Positions 5,809 through 11,552 of a DNA stretch of 11,552 bases are shown in pieces. Source of the stretch: Bacteroidales bacterium (GTDB lineage: Bacteria; Bacteroidota; Bacteroidia; Bacteroidales; UBA932). A program made the translations under genes and the position numbers. The notes beneath the pieces are model-generated. The model was not told where the DNA came from. It saw nothing but the letters and a program-made list of their open reading frames with translations, and ran no database searches. The DNA is taken from assembly GCA_024689525.1 (NCBI GenBank), contig JAILDI010000134.1, forward strand, positions 1 through 11,552. The letters are read 5' to 3'. The number at the start of each line of letters is the position of its first letter. Position 1 is the stretch's first letter.

Positions 5809-8205
5809 ATGAAACGCATTATAATACTTTTGGTTCTGGCGCTGGGAATCACGGCACAGGCACAGGAACGTGTTACCAAAGCGAATTACGCACAGGCGGC
5901 GAGGTTCTCCATCAAGCACGCACGTGCTATGGTGCACTCCACGGGCATCAGGCCCAACTGGTTCCAGAACAGCGACCGCTTCTGGTATCGCTGGGAAACC
6001 GCAGAGGGCTCCCGCTACTACATCGTGGATCCCGCAAAGCGCAGCAAGACGGAGGTGTTCGATATGGACGACCTGGCGATGCAGATTACGGAAGTCACGC
6101 GGGACCCGTACGACGCCCGCCACATTCCCCTGGACCTGGAGCTCAAGGAGGATAAGTTCTTCGAGTGGGAAATCGAGTCCAAGACACACAAGCGCGACAC
6201 CGCGGGCTTCGAGACCAAGGAGTTCGTGACGTACCGTTTCCGCTACGACATCGACAAGAAAGAGCTCACCTGGACCGCTGAGGAAAAGAAGGAGCTTTAT
6301 CCGGACTGGGCGAATGTTTCCCCGGACGGCACCATCGGCATATATGTGAAAAACCACGATCTGTACCTGATGGACAGCACTTCGCTGAGGCTCGCCGCGG
6401 CCGATCCCAAGGATACGCTCATCGTGGAAAAGAGGCTCACGTTCGACGGTACGGCGGATTTTTCATATGACGGCGACAACTACGGCGGCGACACGGAGGC
6501 GGACTCCACCGCCCGCAACTTCCCTATGGTGTATTGGGCCCCGGATGGCAAAAAGGTGTCCTTCATCCGCTGGGATATGTCGATGGTGAAGCCCTTCTGG
6601 GTGATTAACTCCCTCAGCAACCCCCGTCCCACACTGGAAACCTATCACTACCAGATGCCCGGCGAGCCAGGACCCAAGGGCAAGCTGTGCATTATGGACC
6701 TGGAGGGCAACGTCTCCGAAGTGGCCTTCAACGCCTTCAAGGACCAGGATGCGGAGATTCTGATGGCCGATTTCAAAGTGGCCGACCGCTATAAGGAATA
6801 CACCTCGATGCGCTGGGAGGGCGATGAAAACGGCTTCTGGCTCCTCCGCCGCAGCCGCGACCTCAAGCGTCTGGACCTGTGCAAGGTCGACATCGGCGCA
6901 GACAGCACCCGCACTGTGGTTTCCGAGCGGATGAACACGTACGTGGAGAACCGCGACCCCAAATTCCTCCCGGGCGGCGACTTCCTGTGGTGGAGCGAGC
7001 GCAACGGATGGGCCAACATCTACCGCTATAGCGCCGACGGCACCCTCAAGGGCAACCTCACCAAAGGCGCCTTCCACGTGGAGGACGTGCTGGCCGTGGG
7101 GCCCAACTACTTCCTCCTGAGCGCCTGTGGCGTGAATGCCGATGAAAACCCCTACCAGATGCACACATATCGCGTCCCCCTCACCGGCGGGTCCCTGAAG
7201 CAGCTGGATATGGACGATATGGACGTGTACGCAAGCGCATCTGAAAATGCAAAGTATTTCGTGGCCAATTATTCACGGGTCGATTGCGCCCCTGCGGTGG
7301 CGCTGATTGACGCTAACGGCGTCCGCACGGAGCTCGAGAAGGCCGACCTGAGCGAGCTCATCGCGGCCGGCTACAAGTTCCCCGAGCGCTTCAAGGTCAA
7401 GGCGGCCGACGGCATCACGGACCTGTACGGAGCCATGTACAAGCCCTTCGACTTCGACTCCACCAAGGTTTACGCCATTGCCGATTATGTGTATCCCGGC
7501 CCCCAGGTGGAGGCTAACAACATCTCCTGGAGCTCCGGCTTCGTGCGCACGGACCGCCTGGCGCAGATTGGCATGATAGTAATCACCGTGGGCAACCGCG
7601 GCGGCCATCCCAACCGTTCCAAGTGGTATCACAACTACGGCTACGGCAACCTCCGCGACTATGGCCTGGAGGACCAGAAATACGCCATCCAGCAGCTTGC
7701 GGCGCGGCATCCCTACATCGACATAAACAGGGTTGGCATCCACGGTCATTCCGGTGGCGGCTTTATGTCCACCGCGGCAATCCTCAAGTACCCGGACTTC
7801 TTCAAGGTGGCCGTTTCCTGCGCCGGAAACCACGACAACAGCATCTACAACCGCTGGTGGAGCGAGCAGCATCACGGCATCCAGGAGGTGGCCACGCAGA
7901 CGGACACCACGTTCGTCTACGGCATCGACACGAATCCTGAGATCGCTTCCAGGCTCAAGGGACACCTGCTGCTGGTGCACGGCGACATCGACAATAATGT
8001 CCATCCCGCCAACACCATCCGCGTGGTGAATGCGCTGATCAAGGCCAACAAGCGCTTCGACATGCTGCTTCTCCCCGGCCAGAGGCACGGATTCGGCGAC
8101 ATGAACGATTACTTCTTCTGGCGAATGGCCGATTACTACGCTCAATACCTGATGGGCGACAAGACCCGCCGCCCTGTGGACATAGCGGAAATAAACAACG
8201 ACTGA
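5809..8205 (+). CDS. Secreted S9 family (DPP IV-like) serine peptidase
   Basis: Prolyl-oligopeptidase-family exopeptidase of 798 aa with a signal peptide (MKRIIILLVLALGITAQA, cleavage predicted before Gln19), so it acts in the periplasm or at the outer membrane. The first 510 or so mature residues form the DPPIV N-terminal beta-propeller, with YWAPDGKKVSFIRWD typical of a blade. The C-terminal alpha/beta hydrolase has Ser648 in GHSGGG, Asp728 in HGDIDNNVHP and His760 in GQRHGFG; spacing (80 and 32) closely matches human DPP IV S630/D708/H740. Tyr562 in VYPGP fits the oxyanion tyrosine. The Glu-Glu pair that anchors a free N-terminus in true DPP IV (YEEE) is replaced by YDGD at 220-223, so dipeptidyl-peptidase specificity is doubtful. 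It is longer than the usual 720-750 aa. The start is set by the signal peptide and promoter. It is the first gene of a two-gene operon, 2 bp before the next ATG. Confidence 0.92.
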   Translation: MKRIIILLVLALGITAQAQERVTKANYAQAARFSIKHARAMVHSTGIRPNWFQNSDRFWYRWETAEGSRYYIVDPAKRSKTEVFDMDDLAMQITEVTRDPYDARHIPLDLELKEDKFFEWEIESKTHKRDTAGFETKEFVTYRFRYDIDKKELTWTAEEKKELYPDWANVSPDGTIGIYVKNHDLYLMDSTSLRLAAADPKDTLIVEKRLTFDGTADFSYDGDNYGGDTEADSTARNFPMVYWAPDGKKVSFIRWDMSMVKPFWVINSLSNPRPTLETYHYQMPGEPGPKGKLCIMDLEGNVSEVAFNAFKDQDAEILMADFKVADRYKEYTSMRWEGDENGFWLLRRSRDLKRLDLCKVDIGADSTRTVVSERMNTYVENRDPKFLPGGDFLWWSERNGWANIYRYSADGTLKGNLTKGAFHVEDVLAVGPNYFLLSACGVNADENPYQMHTYRVPLTGGSLKQLDMDDMDVYASASENAKYFVANYSRVDCAPAVALIDANGVRTELEKADLSELIAAGYKFPERFKVKAADGITDLYGAMYKPFDFDSTKVYAIADYVYPGPQVEANNISWSSGFVRTDRLAQIGMIVITVGNRGGHPNRSKWYHNYGYGNLRDYGLEDQKYAIQQLAARHPYIDINRVGIHGHSGGGFMSTAAILKYPDFFKVAVSCAGNHDNSIYNRWWSEQHHGIQEVATQTDTTFVYGIDTNPEIASRLKGHLLLVHGDIDNNVHPANTIRVVNALIKANKRFDMLLLPGQRHGFGDMNDYFFWRMADYYAQYLMGDKTRRPVDIAEINND

Positions 8206-8207
8206 AT

Positions 8208-8984
8208 ATGAAAAGAATCATTGCCCCCCTGGCTGCGTGCGCGCTGCTCCTGGCCGCCTGCCAGACCAATCTGAAAACGGCATTTTATACCGACGATTTC
8301 TCGCTTCCGCTCCATGAGCTCCGTCAGGATTCCCTGGAGGTGAAGATTAACGTGGAGTACCCCGTGGGCGACGATGCCGTTACTTTCGCACTTCGCAAGA
8401 ATCTGTGCGACTTCCTGTTCGAATACGGATGGAACACGGAGGAGGGCTGCGTGGATTCCATCGCCCTGTATTACCGTAACGCCCTCGTGGACGAGTACCT
8501 GAACGAGTTCCTGCAGAGCGCGGCCGATACCACGGACGAGCGCATTATGACGTGGGAGAGGTTCATCGACGGCCGCTTCCTGCCGGACTGGAAGGGGTAT
8601 CACCGCTACGAGGCCGAGTTCTACGATTACTCAGCCGGAGCCCACGGCCAGTCGGCCTGCGTGTACTATGTGTTCGACAAGAAGGACGGCTCCCTCGTTG
8701 AGGAGAGCGAGTTTTTCAAGGAGGGCTACGAGGAGCCCGTGAGCGAACTCATCCGGCAGCACCTGATGAGCGATTACGTGGCCCAGCTCAAGGCCGACGG
8801 CTTTGACGTGGACGCCCTTATGAGCCAGTCCCTGTCGCCCGCCAGCGCCTGGGTGAACGGCGTGTTCCTGCCCGGCCCCAACGGCGTGTCCTGGGTGTTC
8901 CAGCCCTACGAAATCGCCCCGTACTCCTATGGCATCATCACGGTGGAGGTTCCCTGGAAGGAGCTGAAGCCCTGGGTGCGTTGA
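8208..8984 (+). CDS. DUF3298/RsiV-like lipoprotein
   Basis: Predicted lipoprotein of 258 aa: MKRIIAPLAACALLLAAC, lipobox LAAC, lipidated Cys18. Residues about 38-110 look like the helical/strand lead-in domain seen before DUF3298. Residues about 133-250 carry DUF3298-type signatures: YSAGAHGQS (141-149), VFDKKDGSLVEESEFF (155-170), then GVSWVFQPYEIAPYSYG (226-242) and a VPWKEL end. The family includes the extracytoplasmic part of the anti-sigma factor RsiV, which binds lysozyme, and a domain of the deacetylase PdaC. There is no anti-sigma segment here and no catalytic domain, so only a ligand-binding or structural role at the envelope can be suggested. It follows the S9 peptidase after 2 bp and must be co-transcribed with it; a functional link is inference. 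No hairpin terminator is visible before the ribosomal promoter. Confidence 0.85.
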   Translation: MKRIIAPLAACALLLAACQTNLKTAFYTDDFSLPLHELRQDSLEVKINVEYPVGDDAVTFALRKNLCDFLFEYGWNTEEGCVDSIALYYRNALVDEYLNEFLQSAADTTDERIMTWERFIDGRFLPDWKGYHRYEAEFYDYSAGAHGQSACVYYVFDKKDGSLVEESEFFKEGYEEPVSELIRQHLMSDYVAQLKADGFDVDALMSQSLSPASAWVNGVFLPGPNGVSWVFQPYEIAPYSYGIITVEVPWKELKPWVR

Positions 8985-9001
8985 AAAAACTGTTGATAAC
9001 T

Positions 9002-9033
9002 TTTGGTAAATCAGGAAATTATTCCTATATTTG
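9002..9033 (+). promoter_or_regulatory. Ribosomal protein operon promoter, Bacteroidetes type
   Basis: TTTG at 9002-9005 is followed after 20 bp by a perfect -7 box TATATTTG (9026-9033) and a GC-rich start region. The predicted transcription start is about 9037, which leaves a leader of about 70 nt before rplC. Of the promoters in this window it is among the best matches to the consensus. Confidence 0.78.
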
Positions 9034-9044
9034 CGGCCCGCAAA

Positions 9045-9063
9045 AAATGCGATGGTCGCATTT
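9045..9063 (+). promoter_or_regulatory. Hairpin in the rplC leader
   Basis: AAATGCGA (9045-9052) and TCGCATTT (9056-9063) form a perfect 8-bp stem with a TGG loop, near the 5' end of the predicted leader. It could protect the mRNA end or take part in autogenous control by a ribosomal protein, as leaders of such operons often do. No known binding motif was recognised. Confidence 0.5.
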
Positions 9064-9078
9064 ATTTTGCATAACTTT

Positions 9079-9100
9079 TTAATTAACAATTAATTAACAA
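9079..9100 (+). repeat. Tandem 11-bp repeat upstream of the rplC start
   Basis: TTAATTAACAA occurs twice in perfect tandem (9079-9089 and 9090-9100), ending 6 bp before the rplC ATG. It gives an A/T-rich, unstructured, G-free initiation region with no Shine-Dalgarno sequence. Such A-rich upstream regions favour initiation in Bacteroidetes. Confidence 0.6.
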
Positions 9101-9106
9101 CAACCA

Positions 9107-9730
9107 ATGCCTGGTTTAATTGGAAAAAAAGTCGGAATGATTTCCGTCTTCGGTGCTGATGGCAAGAATGTGCCATGCACCGTCATCGAGGCTGGTCCGT
9201 GTGTTGTCACGCAGGTTCGCACCGTAGAGAAAGACGGCTATGCCGCCGTGCAGCTTGCCTATGACGAAATGAAAGAGAAACACACCAGCAAGGCTCTCAA
9301 AGGCCATTTCGAAAAGGCAGGGACCACCCCCAAGAAGAAACTTGTGGAGTTCCCCGCAGACTTCCAGGGTGAGCTCAAGCTCGGTGATGTGATCACCGTG
9401 GCCGACGTTTTTACCGATGTGAAGTTCATCGACGTGGTCGGTACATCCAAAGGTAAAGGCTTCCAGGGCGTCGTAAAGCGCCACGGATTCGCAGGTGTAG
9501 GCGGCGTGACCCATGGTCAGCACAACCGTCTCCGTCACCCCGGTTCCATGGGTGCTTCCTCATGGCCTTCACGCGTATTCCCCGGAATGCGCATGGCAGG
9601 ACACATGGGCAACGAGCGCGTCAAAGTCTTCAACCTTGAGGTTCTCAAAGTCGACGCAGAGAACAATCTCCTCGTGGTTAAAGGTTCCGTTCCCGGAGCC
9701 AAGGGTTCATACTTAATTCTGGAGGACTAA
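9107..9730 (+). CDS. rplC: 50S ribosomal protein L3
   Basis: Early-assembling 23S rRNA-binding protein near the peptidyl transferase centre, 207 aa, normal for Bacteroidetes. [11 protein letters not shown] at the N-terminus, [13 protein letters not shown] (116-128), the long finger loop [18 protein letters not shown] (135-152) and [15 protein letters not shown] (158-172) are all typical. It is the first gene of the visible operon; rpsJ, which usually precedes it, is not upstream. No Shine-Dalgarno sequence is present; the start lies in an A-rich region after a tandem repeat. It is followed by rplD after 3 bp. Confidence 0.98.
   Translation: MPGLIGKKVGMISVFGADGKNVPCTVIEAGPCVVTQVRTVEKDGYAAVQLAYDEMKEKHTSKALKGHFEKAGTTPKKKLVEFPADFQGELKLGDVITVADVFTDVKFIDVVGTSKGKGFQGVVKRHGFAGVGGVTHGQHNRLRHPGSMGASSWPSRVFPGMRMAGHMGNERVKVFNLEVLKVDAENNLLVVKGSVPGAKGSYLILED
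9721..9725 (+). promoter_or_regulatory. Shine-Dalgarno sequence of rplD
   Basis: GGAGG lies within the last codons of rplC, 8 nt before the rplD ATG. This is ideal spacing and unusual for the phylum. Confidence 0.7.
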
Positions 9731-9733
9731 GAA

Positions 9734-10360
9734 ATGGAATTGTCAGTATATAAAATCGACGGTACCGAATCCGGAAAGAAAGTCGTTCTGGACGAAAAAG
9801 TGTTCGGCGTAACCCCTAACGACCACGCCATATATCTGGACGTTCTGCAGTATCTTGCAAACCAGCGCCAGGGTACATCCAATACCAAGGACCGCAGCGA
9901 GGTGGCCTATTCCACCAAGAAGCTCGGCCGTCAGAAAGGCGGCGGCGGTGCACGTCACGGATCCCTCAAGGCCGGTATCTTCGTGGGTGGCGGTAACATT
10001 CACGGTCCCAAGCCCCGCGACTATCGCAACAAGCTGAACAAGAAGGTCAAGTCCCTCGCACGCGTATCCGCGCTTTCTTATAAGGCACAGGAGAACGGCA
10101 TCGTGATGGTGGAACCCTTCGCCATGGACGCTCCCAAGACCAAGGAACTCCTCGGTATCCTCGCGGCCATCAAGGCCGGCGACCGTAAGGTTCTCGTGGT
10201 TCTCCCGGAGAATTCCAGGAACATCTATCTCTCTTCCCGCAACCTTGAAAACGTGAAGGTTATCACCGTGGACGAGATCAACACTTACGCAATCATGAAC
10301 GCCCACAGCCTGGTGCTCGTAGACGGCGTGCAGGACATTCTCGCGGAGAGAGTAAAGTAA
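9734..10360 (+). CDS. rplD: 50S ribosomal protein L4
   Basis: L4 binds 23S rRNA domain I and lines the peptide exit tunnel with its extended loop. At 208 aa it is full length. The N-terminal half carries the tunnel-loop segment KKLGRQKGGGGARHGS (about 62-77) and GPKPRDYRNKLNKK; the C-terminal half is the globular alpha/beta fold ending in a VLVDGVQDILAERVK tail. In E. coli L4 represses its own operon by acting on the S10 leader; whether that applies here is unknown. Start chosen by the GGAGG eight bases upstream. It lies 3 bp after rplC and 13 bp before rplW, clearly in the same transcript. Confidence 0.98.
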   Translation: MELSVYKIDGTESGKKVVLDEKVFGVTPNDHAIYLDVLQYLANQRQGTSNTKDRSEVAYSTKKLGRQKGGGGARHGSLKAGIFVGGGNIHGPKPRDYRNKLNKKVKSLARVSALSYKAQENGIVMVEPFAMDAPKTKELLGILAAIKAGDRKVLVVLPENSRNIYLSSRNLENVKVITVDEINTYAIMNAHSLVLVDGVQDILAERVK

Positions 10361-10365
10361 AGGAG
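10359..10365 (+). promoter_or_regulatory. Shine-Dalgarno sequence of rplW
   Basis: AAAGGAG overlaps the rplD stop codon and ends 8 nt before the rplW ATG at 10374. Confidence 0.68.
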
Positions 10366-10373
10366 ACAACGAA

Positions 10374-10664
10374 ATGGGAATTTTAATTAAGCCAATCGTA
10401 ACCGAGAAAATGACGGCTGAGGGCGAAAAGCTCAACCGTTACGGTTTCATCGTGGACCGCAAGGCCAACAAGCTCCAGATCAAGGCTGCCGTCGAGCAGG
10501 CTTACGGAGTTTCCGTCGCTGAGGTGAACACCCTCAACTACCACGGAAAGCGCAAGCAGCGCTACACCAAGGCCGGACTTCTTCGCGGTCGCACCAACCA
10601 CTACAAGAAGGCATATGTCACTCTTGCAGGTGAGGACAAGATTGATTTCTACGCTAACATCTAG
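10374..10664 (+). CDS. rplW: 50S ribosomal protein L23
   Basis: L23 sits at the exit of the peptide tunnel and is the docking site for trigger factor and the signal recognition particle. At 96 aa it is normal for the family. The start GILIKPIVTEKM, then NRYGFIVDRKANKLQIKAAVEQAYGV (given here only as a landmark near residues 21-46, truncated family core NKLQIKAAVEQAYGV) and the basic loop RKQRYTKAGLLRGR are characteristic. It is preceded by a strong Shine-Dalgarno sequence and lies 13 bp after rplD and 18 bp before rplB in the same operon. Confidence 0.97.
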   Translation: MGILIKPIVTEKMTAEGEKLNRYGFIVDRKANKLQIKAAVEQAYGVSVAEVNTLNYHGKRKQRYTKAGLLRGRTNHYKKAYVTLAGEDKIDFYANI

Positions 10665-10665
10665 T

Positions 10666-10673
10666 AAAGGAGG
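10666..10673 (+). promoter_or_regulatory. Shine-Dalgarno sequence of rplB
   Basis: AAAGGAGG is fully complementary to the usual bacterial 16S tail and ends 9 nt before the rplB ATG. It is the strongest ribosome binding site in the window. Confidence 0.75.
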
Positions 10674-10682
10674 ATCTTTAAT

Positions 10683-11507
10683 ATGGCAATCAAGAAATAC
10701 AAACCGGTTACTCCCGGACAGCGCAACAAGGCCATCAGCTCCTTTGAGGAAATTACCGCAAAGAAGCCTTACAAGCCCCTCCTGGAACCCATCAAGTCCA
10801 CTGGCGGACGTAACAACACCGGTCAGATGACCGTTCGTTACCGTGGCGGCGGACACAAGAGAATGTATCGTCTCGTTGACTTCATCCGCAACCGCGATGA
10901 GTTCAAGGCAACCGTTCTCACCATTGAGTATGATCCTAACCGCAGCGCACGTATCGCCCTCATCCAGTATGAGGATGGTATGAAGAGCTATATCCTTGCT
11001 CCTAACGGCCTCCAGGTAGGCCAGGTCGTCGAAAGCGGCGCAACCGCAGCTCCGGACCTTGGCAACTGCCTGCCTCTGGCTAACATCCCTGTAGGTACTC
11101 TGGTACACGCTATCGAGCTCCGTCCCGGTCAGGGCGCCGTCATGGCACGTTCCGCCGGCACTTATGCACAGCTCGCAGCCCGCGAAGGCAACTACGCCAT
11201 CCTCCGTCTCCCTTCCGGTGAGACCCGCATGGTTCCCGTTGCATGCCGCGCTACCGTAGGTACCGTTTCCAATCCGGACCATAATCTGGAAAGCTACGGC
11301 AAGGCCGGCCGCACCCGTCACCTGGGTCGCCGTCCCCACAACCGTGGTGTTGTCATGAACCCTCACGATCACCCGATGGGCGGTGGTGAAGGCCGTGCTT
11401 CCGGTGGACATCCGCGTTCCCGTAAGGGTCTGCCTGCAAAGGGCTACAAGACCCGCAACCCGAAGGCCGTGTCCAACAAGTTCATCATTGAAAGACGTAA
11501 GAAATAA
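10683..11507 (+). CDS. rplB: 50S ribosomal protein L2
   Basis: L2 is a primary 23S rRNA binder required for subunit joining and peptidyl transferase activity. The product has 274 aa, as expected. [15 protein letters not shown] at the N-terminus, the [23 protein letters not shown]-binding stretch (41-60), the SH3-like core and the C-terminal [18 protein letters not shown] (225-242), with the conserved DHPxGGGEG loop near the catalytic centre, are all present. The tail is rich in Lys and Arg. Arg codons are mostly CGT/CGC, a highly expressed pattern unlike the more mixed codon use of the lipoprotein and peptidase genes. It is followed by rpsS after 19 bp. Confidence 0.98.
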   Translation: MAIKKYKPVTPGQRNKAISSFEEITAKKPYKPLLEPIKSTGGRNNTGQMTVRYRGGGHKRMYRLVDFIRNRDEFKATVLTIEYDPNRSARIALIQYEDGMKSYILAPNGLQVGQVVESGATAAPDLGNCLPLANIPVGTLVHAIELRPGQGAVMARSAGTYAQLAAREGNYAILRLPSGETRMVPVACRATVGTVSNPDHNLESYGKAGRTRHLGRRPHNRGVVMNPHDHPMGGGEGRASGGHPRSRKGLPAKGYKTRNPKAVSNKFIIERRKK

Positions 11508-11526
11508 CGGAATAAACTAACAGATT

Positions 11527-11552
11527 ATGAGTCGTTCACTTAAAAAAGGACC
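11527..11552 (+). CDS. rpsS: 30S ribosomal protein S19, N-terminal fragment (cut by window edge)
   Basis: Only the first eight complete codons and part of a ninth are inside the window, reading MSRSLKKG(P), the standard S19 N-terminus. The position directly after rplB is the normal S10-operon place for rpsS. No strong Shine-Dalgarno sequence precedes it, unlike the three genes before it. The rest of the gene lies beyond the window. Confidence 0.9.

Noticed and set aside
7273..8145. Open frame on the minus strand opposite the peptidase catalytic domain
   Set aside because: It covers the S9 triad region in antisense; it is a shadow frame with no signal or domain.
10383..11411. Long open frame on the minus strand opposite rplW and rplB
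   Set aside because: It lies wholly antisense to two unmistakable ribosomal protein genes and spans both; it has no family resemblance.
1..11552. CRISPR array, insertion sequence, tRNA or rRNA genes
   Set aside because: No regularly spaced direct repeats, transposase-like product, cloverleaf or rRNA-like stretch was seen on either strand.

Overview
The window looks like chromosomal DNA of a fairly GC-rich member of the Bacteroidetes, probably order Bacteroidales. Three things point there. Several genes are preceded by the phylum-specific promoter form TTTG-N19/20-TAnnTTTG. Three Cys-lipidated proteins carry lipoboxes. The ribosomal protein order and sequences (rplC-rplD-rplW-rplB-rpsS) are of Bacteroidetes type. 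Genus and species cannot be read from the sequence. All full-length genes appear intact, and no insertion sequence, tRNA, rRNA or CRISPR array was found.

Layout. Positions 3-1238 (minus strand) hold a lipoprotein with a carboxypeptidase-regulatory-like domain and a von Willebrand A domain. Divergent from it is an OmpA-domain glycine-zipper lipoprotein (1365-2048), closed by a hairpin terminator that physically overlaps the promoter of the next gene. That gene (2136-3410) is a PlsC-like acyltransferase fused to a zinc ribbon. A convergent gap (3411-3530) carries a structured repeat. Next comes the SOS-type pair umuD-umuC on the minus strand (5219-3531), divergent from a ybjQ-family gene (5270-5590). 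The gap 5591-5808 carries a second, larger structured repeat. A two-gene operon follows: a secreted S9/DPP IV-like peptidase (5809-8205) and a DUF3298/RsiV-like lipoprotein (8208-8984). From 9002 onward a strong promoter and a structured leader drive the ribosomal protein operon, which runs off the right edge inside rpsS.

How the parts relate. Several products are envelope proteins: two surface or outer-membrane lipoproteins, an acyltransferase probably acting at the membrane, a periplasmic peptidase and a periplasmic-facing lipoprotein. umuDC supplies damage-inducible translesion synthesis. The ribosomal operon is housekeeping.

The most unusual material is non-coding. Two intergenic gaps share GGCTAAAYGCCTG-N12-TTAC next to a perfect 10-12 bp hairpin whose stem sequence differs completely between copies, suggesting an interspersed structured repeat family. 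Other points are a terminator whose loop is also a -33 promoter element, a umuD promoter that predicts a leaderless mRNA, and strong Shine-Dalgarno sequences at internal ribosomal genes in a phylum that mostly does without them. I see no wholly new multi-gene system here.
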